A DNA stretch of 64,000 nucleotides, taken from assembly GCA_026129545.1 (NCBI GenBank), contig JAHCHX010000001.1:1549501-1613500 (forward strand), in the 5' to 3' direction. A program made the translations under genes and the position numbers. This document shows, piece after piece, positions 17,452-26,900 of this stretch; within the stretch, counting starts at the first letter, position 1; each line of letters begins with the position of its first letter. This DNA comes from Saprospiraceae bacterium. GTDB lineage: Bacteria > Bacteroidota > Bacteroidia > Chitinophagales > Saprospiraceae. The notes under the pieces were generated by a model. That model saw nothing but the letters and a program-made list of their open reading frames with translations. It did no database searches and was not told the origin of the DNA.

Positions 17452-18045
17452 ATGAAAAACAGCATTACTTGCATATACTTAATTTTGCTTGTACTCTCGT
17501 GCAAAAGTCAAAGTTACATGGCTAAGTCTGACTTTAAATATCAAGTTTGGCAAAAAAACTTACTAACCCAATTTGACAATATAATTGAGAAAAACCAAGA
17601 AATCGCCCAAAAAGGATTGTCAAATATTGAAATGATTAGAAAAGAAATTTTTTATATTGACAGTGTTAAGTTAAAAGAAATTTTGGATTATTCATTAGCA
17701 AATAACCCTGTAAAAGAGTGGAGCAAAATATATTTCATACATCATTATTTTGAAGGGGAGGTAAACATAACATTGTCATCAATCATCTTTATAGCAAAAA
17801 GCGGCAAAATTACGGGGTTTACATATTCTCACAATCTAAACAAGTATTATCAAATTAAGAGTGAAACAACCATTAAAAAAGCGATAAGAACAAAATCAGG
17901 TATTGAAGCGTGCAATAATGGAATTTTTATTGTTTCAAAATTTGATACAAATTATATTAACACAGATAACAAAATTGTGATTGGGATGTGCAATTCAAGT
18001 TTACAGCCATTATTAAAAATTTATGATAAAGATGCTTTTGATTAA
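17452..18045 (+). CDS. Putative immunity lipoprotein for the adjacent M91-like toxin
   Basis: The 197-residue protein starts with a lipoprotein signal (YLILLVLSC, lipid on Cys about residue 17). The mature part is Lys/Ile/Asn-rich with no recognised domain. It begins three bases after the toxin stop and overlaps the start of the next gene by 23 bases, so it is in the same operon. The DNA is very AT-rich: 17 G+C of 60 in 17581-17640, unlike most of the window. Position and composition fit an immunity protein that would neutralise a periplasmic toxin, but this is inference; no sequence motif proves it. Confidence 0.65.
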   Translation: MKNSITCIYLILLVLSCKSQSYMAKSDFKYQVWQKNLLTQFDNIIEKNQEIAQKGLSNIEMIRKEIFYIDSVKLKEILDYSLANNPVKEWSKIYFIHHYFEGEVNITLSSIIFIAKSGKITGFTYSHNLNKYYQIKSETTIKKAIRTKSGIEACNNGIFIVSKFDTNYINTDNKIVIGMCNSSLQPLLKIYDKDAFD

Positions 18046-19129
18046 AAAAATATTGGGCAGTCATATTTGGACTTTTGCTTTCATGGCTCTTATGGCATGG
18101 GGGATGCCCTTATCCAGTCAATCAAAATACCAGGAAGCAATATTGACGTTAAAAGGTGGATTAGAACATGGGGGTCTTGCGTTTAAAGATGCTGTATTCT
18201 TGACCGAAGATACTTATTTCGACAACCTTCTTTACAGACAAGAATTTGAGGACGAACTGGAATTGTTGGTGCAACTGGTCATGATGCGTGAAAAAAGCGA
18301 TAGTCTGATTTACGAAGGCAAAGATTTGGCAAAAATTAAGACCAATTCGGCAATGTTCAGGACGTTGGCTGATACGACGATTGCCCTGTTTTACGATACA
18401 GCATACTACGTTTTCATGCCATACAGGTATGATTTTGATGATATTTTTGGCAGCAAAGATTGGTCGAATATGTTTGTGACCAAACTCCTACGAACAAGGA
18501 AAGGGAATTGTCATTCTTTGCCATACCTGTACAAGATATTGGCGGATGAACTTGGGGTTAAGGCATACCTTTCGCTCGCCCCGAATCATACCTATATCAA
18601 GCAAAGAGCGGAAAAAGGCGGCTGGTACAACACCGAACTCACAAGTGCATCCTTTCCAATTGATGCTTGGCTCATGGCATCAGGCTACATTTCGCTCCAA
18701 GCAGTACAAAACGGCATCTATCTTGACACTTTGAGCGAAAAGGAAAGCATCGCCCTCTGCGTTCTCGATTTGGCACAAGGATATAACCACAAATATCCAG
18801 ACAATGACGGGAAATTCGTCATTGAGTGCTGCGACCTCGCCCTGAAACACTTCCCCGATTATGTGAACGCAATCCTTCTGAAAGCAGAGACCCGCCTGAA
18901 ACAACTGCAAGCCATGCAGAAGGAAATGAAATATGCCTATCTGAAAGAAGTAACAGCAATGCCCGAAGGCAAGGCGAAATGGGACGAAATGAACAGCCTC
19001 TACATGCAACTCTACAAACTCGGCTATCGGCAGATGCCCGAACAGATGTACGTCGAGTGGCTCACCTCGCTCAAAACGGAGAAGGAAAAGTACAGCAACA
19101 AGAACGCACCGGGAGCAACGAAGGACTGA
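18023..19129 (+). CDS. Transglutaminase-like secreted protein
   Basis: This 368-residue protein has a signal peptide (FAFMALMAWGMPLSSQS). The segment from about residue 140 has DWSNMFVTKLLRTRKGNCHS with Cys163, then LSLAPNHTYIK with His189 and a following WYNTE. This Cys/His spacing is that of transglutaminase-core (papain-like) proteins. The C-terminal half is helical, with TPR-like pairs (ALKHFPDYVNAILLKAETRL). The frameshifted gene at 15129 is a paralogue. The two flank the toxin-immunity pair, so this family may take part in processing or anchoring the toxin, but that is a guess. ATG 18032 is an alternative start. Confidence 0.72.
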   Translation: MIKMLLIKKILGSHIWTFAFMALMAWGMPLSSQSKYQEAILTLKGGLEHGGLAFKDAVFLTEDTYFDNLLYRQEFEDELELLVQLVMMREKSDSLIYEGKDLAKIKTNSAMFRTLADTTIALFYDTAYYVFMPYRYDFDDIFGSKDWSNMFVTKLLRTRKGNCHSLPYLYKILADELGVKAYLSLAPNHTYIKQRAEKGGWYNTELTSASFPIDAWLMASGYISLQAVQNGIYLDTLSEKESIALCVLDLAQGYNHKYPDNDGKFVIECCDLALKHFPDYVNAILLKAETRLKQLQAMQKEMKYAYLKEVTAMPEGKAKWDEMNSLYMQLYKLGYRQMPEQMYVEWLTSLKTEKEKYSNKNAPGATKD

Positions 19130-19162
19130 TAAAGCATCACCATCAGCGGAATATAAAAAATG

Positions 19163-19250
19163 GGATAACAACGGATGTGCGCCAATGCCGCCGAAAGCCC
19201 ACCCGCAAAAGCCCACGCACGGCGGCACTGCGCACATCCAACCGTTCAGC
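19163..19250 (+). repeat. attC-like site A (88 bp)
   Basis: The left core ends with AAC at 19169 and the right core begins GTT at 19244. Stems are GGATGTGCGC/GCGCACATCC (19173-19182, 19230-19239) and TGCCGCC/GGCGGCA (19186-19192, 19221-19227), with a 28-base loop. There is one extra unpaired base between stems on one side, as in attC sites. The bases before the left core (TGGGATAAC) pair with the start of cassette 0, and those after the right core (GTTCAGCGCA) pair with the end of cassette 1. Confidence 0.78.
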
Positions 19251-19336
19251 GCAAAGACAACAGGACCGAACACCTGCTTGTCAATGCGTTCAACATAATT
19301 GAAACCATAATTTTTCACCCACCAAACAGTTTCATT

Positions 19337-22255
19337 ATGAACGGTTTTCTCCATTTCCGATTTCCCCACATGCCGACAAACGCGCTTGGGACATTTCTGC
19401 TACTTGTTACGCTACCGATGCTTTCGAGCATTGCTGCATGGGGACAGGGCACTGAAATCTTCAAATGCCCTGAAAGCACCTACACGTTTACGGGGACTCC
19501 CGAGCAGACGCTCTGCGAGCAGTACCCCAACTTCAACTGCGAGACCCAGATTGGCGCGGGCACGCAGTTCCCGAAATCTTCTCTTATCGGCGCGTCTTTA
19601 AGCGGCAACGTGTGCGTCGTCGGCGACTTCGAGGTGGACGAGCCGTTTGTTTTCCAAAACGCGGTGGTAAAAATCAATCCCGGAGTGACCATCGCCATCG
19701 CGGGCAGCCCCAATCTGTATGACGGCGGCGCCTCCCTCGGAATAGACAATTCCAAGCTGTTCGCCTGCAACGGCCTTTGGAAAGGCATCACGCTGGGCTT
19801 CCTGTCCGGCATCTCGACCTACAACAACACAAGGATAGAGGATGCCGAAAAAGCAATCTCGACATTCGCGCTATGTGCCCTGTCCATACAACAGACGACC
19901 TTCAACCGAAATCGGATAGGAATAGGACTTTTCACCCAATACCCCAGCATCTGGGTGCCGGGGCCCTTGGTTTGGGTGTTTGCCAACAACCGGTTCACCT
20001 GCGACGCGCCCCTGAACGGCACGACAGACGAGATCACTTATGCCGGGGTCAAACTAAAAGATTCTTACCTCTACACTTTTCAGCCTGGGGCAAATACCTT
20101 TTCTGACATCCAATACGGCATATACTCGGAAGGCAGCGCATCGTATATCGGCACCCAAAATCTTATCTTTCAGCGTATCCGGCGCGATGGCATTTTTATG
20201 GACAAGGGCAACATCAACCTGAGAGCCTCACAATTTTTGAATGGGTACGACAAAGGCATCCACATCGAAAGTGCAAACAACGTCACCATTTCCGGCAATT
20301 GCTACTTTCGTTGGGACGACAACCTGCCATTGCTAATTTCAGGCCTGAATTTATACTATGGGGTTCATGTAGAAGGATACGCTGTCGCAAGCAATACCCA
20401 AATCTCTGGAAACCTTTTTTCTGCCGACCTGACATCGGGACAAAAAAGGGTCATCGGAGTCTGGCACCAAGGTTCCGATATCGGTGGGGGGGCGGCCATT
20501 GGCATGGCGCAGAACACGCTCCACTTTTATGGAGGCCCCGCGATAGGGATACTCTTGGGCGGCGATTTTCCAAGCGAGAGCCAAATAGACATCTACAACA
20601 ATGATTTTGACATTCAAGACCAACTCAATGCCGGCAGCCCCACTTGCATTTGGAGTTCTGGGAACAAATACGACTTCGGCATCATCGGGAACAGGTTTTA
20701 CAACGGCCTGCCAAAATTTGGTTGGGCTACTGGGATGATTCTGGAAGGGTCAGAAGGCACTGAAAATCAGGTGAGCGACAACCACTTTGAGCCAGGCCTG
20801 TATTTGCAGTCTTACCTCTGCGGCATACAGGTATCGAATTTCAAAAACACCAAGTTTTGCGCCAATACATCGCTGAACGCCAACCGCATGTTTTGTTTTG
20901 GCGGCCAGAACAACGGAACGGATTTGACCGGAAACATCGCTTACGGGTCACAACTCCTGACCCTCTTTGACCAGTCCTGGATCGAAGACCAAATCCAAAA
21001 GGGCAACCAGTGGACGGCGGAATACCAAGGGTTCATCTTTCCTTTTGTCATTACGCCACAGGCGGAGTGTATGAATCCGGATTTTGCTGAGATATCTGAA
21101 TTCCGTGTCCACACACCGCAATCTACTGCCTTGACTGGCCCCGGTTTCAATCCATTCCACCCTCGGGATTTGTTCCCAGATAACAATATCGAGTGGTGGT
21201 TTCAAGAAAGCGGTACTCCGGCAGGCGCTTGTATTGACGAAATTGTGGGGCCGGGCAACGGCGACACCAAACTAAAAAGAGCGGTTGCCGACGGGACTCT
21301 GGCAGCGCAATTTAGCAACCCGTCCATGAACTGGCAGGCTGAGCACGCACTTTACTTCGCCCTAAAACTAAATCCCTCGCTTGAAAGCCTCTACCCGGCA
21401 TACTCAACTTTCAAGTCCGCAAAAGAGGGCGGCAACATAGACAAATTGTATCAGGTTGCCGTTGCTTTGAATGCCGCGCGGAACGGAGACGCAACGCTGC
21501 GGAATGACGCAACGAACAACCGCATATCAATTGACGATATGCTGGTTCAAATAGAGGCTGCCGACCAGGCATGGCAGAACGCTGCGACGCCGGCCGAGCA
21601 AGAAGCCGCCAAAGCCGCCAAACAACAAAAAATGGCCGAGTTGATGGTGCTTTTGCAAAATGTCGCTAACTTCCAAGCCACCTACAAGCAAAATCTCCAA
21701 AGTGCCCTTGCAGGCGTACAACAAACCAACAACAGCATCAGCAACGCCAACGAATGGGAGGGTTACGAAAAGACCGTGAACTCGATTTTTATTGGCTACC
21801 TCCAAAACGGTGCGTTGGCAGAAGGAGAGCAGGGAAACTTGGAAACGATAGCGGAGTTGTGCCCCAAAATCGGAGGCATGGCCGTGTACAGGGCACGCAG
21901 CATCCTGCCCGAGTGCGCTCGATTGGTTGATGACAACCGTGCAGACTGCTACCCTGCACCCGAACCGCTTACGCCTGTTGAGCCTCGTTCGACCGAGTAC
22001 TCCTCCCTGAAAAATGTTGAGCGCGCTCAGGTAGTCCCCAACCCTGCCTTCGAGATGGCTACTGTGATCGTTCCCAACGGCAAGCAAGGGAGTGTTAGGC
22101 TCCTTAGTGCCCTTGGCAGTTTGGTATCGGAGCAGCAGATTGTGTCTCCTCAGACAAGTGTTGGTGTGGCTATGTTGCCGCAGGGCATTTATTACCTCGA
22201 AATCCTCTATTCCGACGGGCAGCGCGAGTGCCTGAAATTCGTCGTGTCGAAATAA
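19337..22255 (+). CDS. T9SS-exported right-handed beta-helix protein
   Basis: The product is 972 residues. It has a signal peptide (TFLLLVTLPMLSSIAAWG-Q) and a long right-handed parallel beta-helix region (about residues 100-560) made of short repeats such as DKGIHIESANNVTISGNCYF and NTQISGNLFSADL, as in pectate-lyase-like/NosD-type surface proteins. A helical, Ala/Gln-rich part follows (about 680-830). It ends with a type A T9SS sorting domain (VVPNPAFEMATVIV ... LPQGIYYLEILYSDG), so it should be secreted and attached at the outer surface. ATG 19337 was chosen because the upstream in-frame ATG at 19175 lies inside the attC-like site. The closest paralogue in the window is the gene at 31862. 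No catalytic residues are recognised; it could bind or modify polysaccharide. Confidence 0.85.
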   Translation: MNGFLHFRFPHMPTNALGTFLLLVTLPMLSSIAAWGQGTEIFKCPESTYTFTGTPEQTLCEQYPNFNCETQIGAGTQFPKSSLIGASLSGNVCVVGDFEVDEPFVFQNAVVKINPGVTIAIAGSPNLYDGGASLGIDNSKLFACNGLWKGITLGFLSGISTYNNTRIEDAEKAISTFALCALSIQQTTFNRNRIGIGLFTQYPSIWVPGPLVWVFANNRFTCDAPLNGTTDEITYAGVKLKDSYLYTFQPGANTFSDIQYGIYSEGSASYIGTQNLIFQRIRRDGIFMDKGNINLRASQFLNGYDKGIHIESANNVTISGNCYFRWDDNLPLLISGLNLYYGVHVEGYAVASNTQISGNLFSADLTSGQKRVIGVWHQGSDIGGGAAIGMAQNTLHFYGGPAIGILLGGDFPSESQIDIYNNDFDIQDQLNAGSPTCIWSSGNKYDFGIIGNRFYNGLPKFGWATGMILEGSEGTENQVSDNHFEPGLYLQSYLCGIQVSNFKNTKFCANTSLNANRMFCFGGQNNGTDLTGNIAYGSQLLTLFDQSWIEDQIQKGNQWTAEYQGFIFPFVITPQAECMNPDFAEISEFRVHTPQSTALTGPGFNPFHPRDLFPDNNIEWWFQESGTPAGACIDEIVGPGNGDTKLKRAVADGTLAAQFSNPSMNWQAEHALYFALKLNPSLESLYPAYSTFKSAKEGGNIDKLYQVAVALNAARNGDATLRNDATNNRISIDDMLVQIEAADQAWQNAATPAEQEAAKAAKQQKMAELMVLLQNVANFQATYKQNLQSALAGVQQTNNSISNANEWEGYEKTVNSIFIGYLQNGALAEGEQGNLETIAELCPKIGGMAVYRARSILPECARLVDDNRADCYPAPEPLTPVEPRSTEYSSLKNVERAQVVPNPAFEMATVIVPNGKQGSVRLLSALGSLVSEQQIVSPQTSVGVAMLPQGIYYLEILYSDGQRECLKFVVSK

Positions 22256-22269
22256 AGCAGGTTCACTTT

Positions 22270-22307
22270 GGGGCAAGCCGCACATGGCTTGCCCCGCTTT
22301 ATTTTTC
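22270..22307 (+). terminator. Rho-independent terminator inside cassette 1
   Basis: A perfect 10-bp stem GGGGCAAGCC/GGCTTGCCCC (22270-22279, 22286-22295) with a 6-base loop is followed by a T-rich tail. It separates the two genes of the cassette, so the second gene probably has its own promoter or depends on read-through. Confidence 0.85.
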
Positions 22308-22328
22308 ACTACAAAATCGTTTCAGGCC

Positions 22329-23816
22329 ATGCGTATTATACTGCCTTTATTCTCGCTTTTTTTCTTGTCAGTATTTTTTGCAAATGCTCAACAAGGCTAC
22401 GGCAACCAATGGATTTTTGGGCGTTTCAGTAGCCCCAATTACAGCCCGTCGGGTACCATTCTGAACTTCAATGATGATACCCTGAAAATAGAGCCTGTTG
22501 ACAAGTCCATGGAACTGGAAGGCTCCTGCGCCATAATGTGCGATTCTTTGGGCAAGTTGCTGTTTTACTCCAACGGCTGCTACATCGCCAACGCCACCCA
22601 CCAGATGATGGCAAACGGCCATTCTATTGGGAAAGACATGTTGGAAACCAGTTTTTGCAACACGGGCGGGAACCCTCTTATTCAGGGTATGATAGCCTTG
22701 TCCAAGCCGGGAAGCGACCATCTTTACTATTTGTTCTATACGGATATTGGCGACCCCTACTTTATGCAGCCGTTTTTCCCTCTTGCTCCGGTTACGCTAT
22801 ACTATTCCGTCATTGACATGGCAATGGAAAATGGATTGGGAAGGGTTATTGAGAAAAACGTAATTGTCTTGCAAGATACGTTTTCAAGAGGCATGATTCA
22901 GGCGACAAGGCATGCTAATGGCAAAGATTGGTGGATTATTCAGCCTAAATCCCATTCTAATTGCTATTGGACTTTTTTGCTGACTGAAAGCGGTATTGAT
23001 ACCACATTCGTGCAGTGTGTCGGGCAATTATGGGGCGACCGCGACCCACAAGGGCAAACTGTTTTTTCACCTAATTCAAATAAATATATTCGTTTTAATT
23101 TTTTTTATGGTTTGAATATTTTTAATTTTGACATAGCGACGGGTATGTTTTCTAATCCCATAAATATTAGTTTTGGTCAAGACACCTTTTATTATAGTGG
23201 TGCTGCCTTTTCCCCAAGTTCACGCTTTATTTATACTACATGTTACGATAAAATATGGCAATTCGACACTTGGGCATCTGATATATCTGCAAGCAGTGTC
23301 TTAATTGGAGAATTAAACACGCCCTCAACTATTCAGGATAAAACACATTTTATACAGTCACGTTTGGCTCCTGATGGGAAAATTTACATTGCTGGGAGAG
23401 GATCGAACAAGCACCTACACCTCATCAACCGCCCTAATTGTTACGGCCTGGAGTGCGACTTGCAACAATATGCCATCGAACTGGTCGCCCCTAATAGTAA
23501 TACAATGCCCAATATACCGCATTACAAGCAGTGGAGTGAAAGTGATACTTGTGTGACGGTAAGTGCAACAGAGTCAAACCTCTTTATTCAAGGATTGATG
23601 AAACTATACCCAAATCCAGCCAATCAGTATGTGACTTTGGAGGGGTTGGAAAGCGGTGATGTAGTACAATGGATTAACATTTCAGGGAGGGTGGCTAAGA
23701 CTTCAATCTGCCAAACAAATAGATTTGAAGTAGGCGACTTGAATCCCGGGTTTTACCTGCTAAAAGTACAGCGAAATGGGGCTTATATGGGTATATTCAA
23801 AATGGTAAAGGAATAA
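22329..23816 (+). CDS. T9SS-exported beta-propeller-like protein
   Basis: The 495-residue protein has a signal peptide (MRIILPLFSLFFLSVFFANA-QQ). The body has repeated blade-like units such as GSCAIMCDSLGKLLFYSNG, THADGKDWWII-type HANGKDWWII, VFSPNSNKYIRF, AAFSPSSRFIYTT and SRLAPDGKIYIAG, a WD40/YVTN-like pattern found in Bacteroidota surface proteins. It ends in a T9SS type A domain (LYPNPANQYVTLEG ... NPGFYLLKVQRNG). The gene at 34117 is a clear paralogue with the same motifs and the same place behind a beta-helix gene. ATG 22329 was chosen over 22284 because it starts the signal peptide and lies after the terminator. Function is unknown; a binding or adhesion role is likely. Confidence 0.85.
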   Translation: MRIILPLFSLFFLSVFFANAQQGYGNQWIFGRFSSPNYSPSGTILNFNDDTLKIEPVDKSMELEGSCAIMCDSLGKLLFYSNGCYIANATHQMMANGHSIGKDMLETSFCNTGGNPLIQGMIALSKPGSDHLYYLFYTDIGDPYFMQPFFPLAPVTLYYSVIDMAMENGLGRVIEKNVIVLQDTFSRGMIQATRHANGKDWWIIQPKSHSNCYWTFLLTESGIDTTFVQCVGQLWGDRDPQGQTVFSPNSNKYIRFNFFYGLNIFNFDIATGMFSNPINISFGQDTFYYSGAAFSPSSRFIYTTCYDKIWQFDTWASDISASSVLIGELNTPSTIQDKTHFIQSRLAPDGKIYIAGRGSNKHLHLINRPNCYGLECDLQQYAIELVAPNSNTMPNIPHYKQWSESDTCVTVSATESNLFIQGLMKLYPNPANQYVTLEGLESGDVVQWINISGRVAKTSICQTNRFEVGDLNPGFYLLKVQRNGAYMGIFKMVKE

Positions 23817-23821
23817 AATGC

Positions 23822-23887
23822 GCTGAACTTTGCACTCACGTCCATGCCTCCTAAACGTCGGCACGGGCGGGAGTGCCACCGTTCTAC
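23822..23887 (+). repeat. attC-like site C (66 bp)
   Basis: The left core GCTGAAC ends at 23828 and the right core GTTCTAC starts at 23881. Stems are GCACTC/GAGTGC (23832-23837, 23871-23876) and CCATGCC/GGCACGG (23842-23848, 23860-23866, one mismatch). The spacing of 53 bases between AAC end and G start is identical in sites D and B. Confidence 0.78.
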
Positions 23888-23909
23888 ACAATAACAAAAA
23901 TACAACAAC

Positions 23910-26900
23910 ATGGAACGGATCATTTACCAGATGCTTTTTTCAGTCTTGGCCCTCACCTTTAGCAATAGTCTAACGGGACAAGCGCCGATTTACCAAATAC
24001 AAGGCCCTCATACTGAATACGAAGGGCCATACTACGTCAGGGTCTTCATCAATTACGTTCAAGTCCCAAACAATCTTTGGACACAGAACGTAGATTTGAC
24101 ATCCAGAACTGCGGGCATTCTTGATAGGCTGAATACAGCCTACAACCAACACGATATCTATTTTATCGGTTTCACAGAACCATGCAACGCTCCCTTTCAG
24201 GTGATTACGGCATCCAATTATGCGGCTTCCAACCTGCATACGAATGCACTGGATATTTTCGACCGTGGAGACAGCGGCGGTGCGGGGGGCTATGCTTTTA
24301 GTGTGCCGAGTGCCTATTGCGAAGTTTCGGGCGCTTACGGAGCATTGCCAGCCAGTCAGTCGGAGGTGGTGGTGCATGAGGTGGGGCACTGTTTGGGCTT
24401 GTCACATTTGTTTACCGGGTCAGACCCAGGGGAGTGTATGGAGACCGGAGGGCTGTGTCAGAACAGTGAACCAGATTGTTATTGCTGTGGCGATTATGTT
24501 TGCGATACCCCTGTTTCCCCACAGAACATAACAGTTAGTACGGATTGTTCACAATCTGTCTCCCCGGCGGGACTTCCGCCGGAAGTTTTCAGGAACTATA
24601 TGTCTTATGCCGACCCGGGATCTTGTCGGGACAGGTTTACTCCCGGACAGGTAAGGCGTATGTGGGCCTACCTTGCGCTCGCACCGGCACTTCAAAGCAT
24701 CCGCCTGCAAGACGTTGTTTATCCCGCATCAACTCCTTCCGGCGTTTCGGGGAACATCGTTGTTGAATCGGGGGAACTGGCCATCAGTTCGCTCCTGCAA
24801 ATGCTGCCGGGCTCGACCATCCGGGTGAAGAAAGGAGCGAAACTAAGCGTTGCCTCTACCATTACTGCCGCATGCGGCAAAATGTGGCAGGGCGTAATTG
24901 TAGAGGGTGATGCCTTTGACCCAAGCCAGTCCTCTGCCAAACAAGGGCAGGTAGATGTCGTGAATGGTGGCATCATTGAACATGCGGTATGCGGCATTGA
25001 TGTACAGGATGTGTCGGCGCCGAACGGAGGGGTAGGCACAGGGGGCGGCATTGTGCGGCTTTGGCTGAATGCCCAGATGAAGGACAACATCATCGGCATT
25101 CGTTTCGGCCAGTACAATTTTCAAAATCACAGCGGTTTTATCGCCCCCATATTTTCCGTAACAAACGAGTACAAAGGTGGCGACAAACAGCCAACTTTGC
25201 TCGAACTTAACGCTGTCAAAGGGATAAGCATCCGTTTGGGTCGTTTCTGGGATTTGCGCACCCAATGCCAGAATCCAACAAGACGGGCAATTGGCATAGA
25301 TTCGAGGAACTCCGGTTTCAGGGTGTCGCTGTCCAGTCGTTTTGAGCAACTCTTTCGCGGCATACGCGCCGACAAACTGACCGAGACCAACGGGTCGCTT
25401 CATGTTTCCGGCTCCAACTTCATCGGTTGCTACAAAGAGATTGAGTTCATCTCGTCCGGCAGTTTTGCCGTCACGGGCAGTAATTTTTCGGTGAAAAAAC
25501 CTGATGCATGTCCTTCGTTTATGTCCGAAGTAAAGGGTGTGGAAATCAGGGGCGTAACTACCGGGTTTACGCTCTCCCGAAACGATTTTTATTTCGACGG
25601 TCAGGATTTCCCCACGGAAATACTCATCGGTACAGACTGTATTGCACTTGAGGAGGGCATGGATAATACTATTTTCAAAAACAGTTATTCCAGCCTCATC
25701 ATCGGCAACCGGGCTTCCGGGTTTAACGGTTACGACGAGGACGGCCTGCTTTACCTGTGCAATTCCAATGATGGCAATTTTGATGGCGACTTTCGTATCA
25801 CTAGCGGGAGTATCAGAAAAACGCAGGGGGAAAAAGCAGATTTGGGAACAATACTCGCCGCAGGCAACATCTTTTCCGGCCCGCCGACGGATTTCTGGTG
25901 CACCATCGTCAACGAAGGCGCGCCGATTGACTATTACTTCTACAACGCCGACCCTGCGCAAGACCCGGGCACACCGGGCGACCCGAACAACATTTGTGAT
26001 ATAACCGGGTTTGTAAGAAAACCAACCTTCCAACCGAACAACAGTTGCGCTGACCCTGAGCTTTGTTTTCCCTGCCCGACAACTGAGGCCGAGATATGGA
26101 AGTCGCGTTTTCTGCAAAACCGCCAACAATGGTTGGCCAAGACCGCCGCATTCCCTGCCATAACCGACCCCGCGCAACAAGCGACGGAAACCGAGGCCAT
26201 CAAACGGCTCCGCATTGACATGAACCGCGATGCCAACCGCATTCTGACACAATACAGCCTCGACACCACGAATGTGGAGACCGATTCCATCGTTCGGTGG
26301 CTGGGCTTGGTACAAACCTGGCCAGCCGATTTGCGTCTGGCGCGGCACTATTTTTTCACGGGTGAGTTTGGGCGTTTCGACACGCTTTGGGGCCAAATAC
26401 CAGTAGGATACGCGTTGAATGAGGGACGCCAGAGCGAGTTCGACCGTTTGGACGGCGTGTACACCGCGCTGCGCCCCCACTTGCAGCAAGGGGTTTCCTT
26501 GAACGCCTTGTCGGATGCGCTTTTGGACACGCTTGCAGCCTACACCGCCCGATGCGATGAGGCCGGGTTTTTGGCGGAGGTGGTATTGCGCCGCAACGGC
26601 ATAGAGCAGAGCCCGGACTGCTCGGAGTCGCAACTCCGATCCCTGCCTGAAAAACAAAAGGGAAGTATTCCTCCGGGCAAGCAAAGCAACCTGAAAATTT
26701 ACCCAAACCCCGCCAGCGACGTGCTCCGCATCGAATATCCCGGTGGCAACTTGGGAGGGCATGTGCGCTTGTTCGACATACAAGGCAGGCTGCGACGCGA
26801 ACTGCCACTGCCAGCATCCGGCGGCTTGTTGGAGATTTCGGTCAGCGACATGCCAAACGGTCTTTATGTGGCGCAATGGCTATGCAACGGGCAAACGGGC

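Larger units (their letters stand above)
15049..19244 (+). mobile_element. Cassette 0: RHS/M91 toxin module
   Basis: The block runs from the G^TT at 15048 to the next at 19244. Its ends GTTATCCCA (15048-15056) and TGGGATAAC (19161-19169) are exact reverse complements. It carries a frameshifted transglutaminase-like gene, an RHS-core/M91-like toxin gene, a putative immunity lipoprotein and an intact transglutaminase-like gene. Confidence 0.7.
19245..23881 (+). mobile_element. Cassette 1: beta-helix plus propeller-like T9SS pair
   Basis: The ends GTTCAGCGCA (19244-19253) and TGCGCTGAAC (23819-23828) are exact reverse complements over ten bases. It contains two T9SS genes separated by a strong terminator. 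Confidence 0.72.

Noticed and set aside
22270..22307. Cassette-internal terminators as cassette boundaries
   Set aside because: The hairpins at 22270, 30832 and 34073 have T-runs and no flanking cores, and block-end matches skip over them.
24843..26876. 677-codon open frame antisense to the M43/beta-helix gene
   Set aside because: It mirrors the codon bias of the real plus-strand gene; the product has no domain and no signal peptide, and the plus-strand protein has clear motifs.
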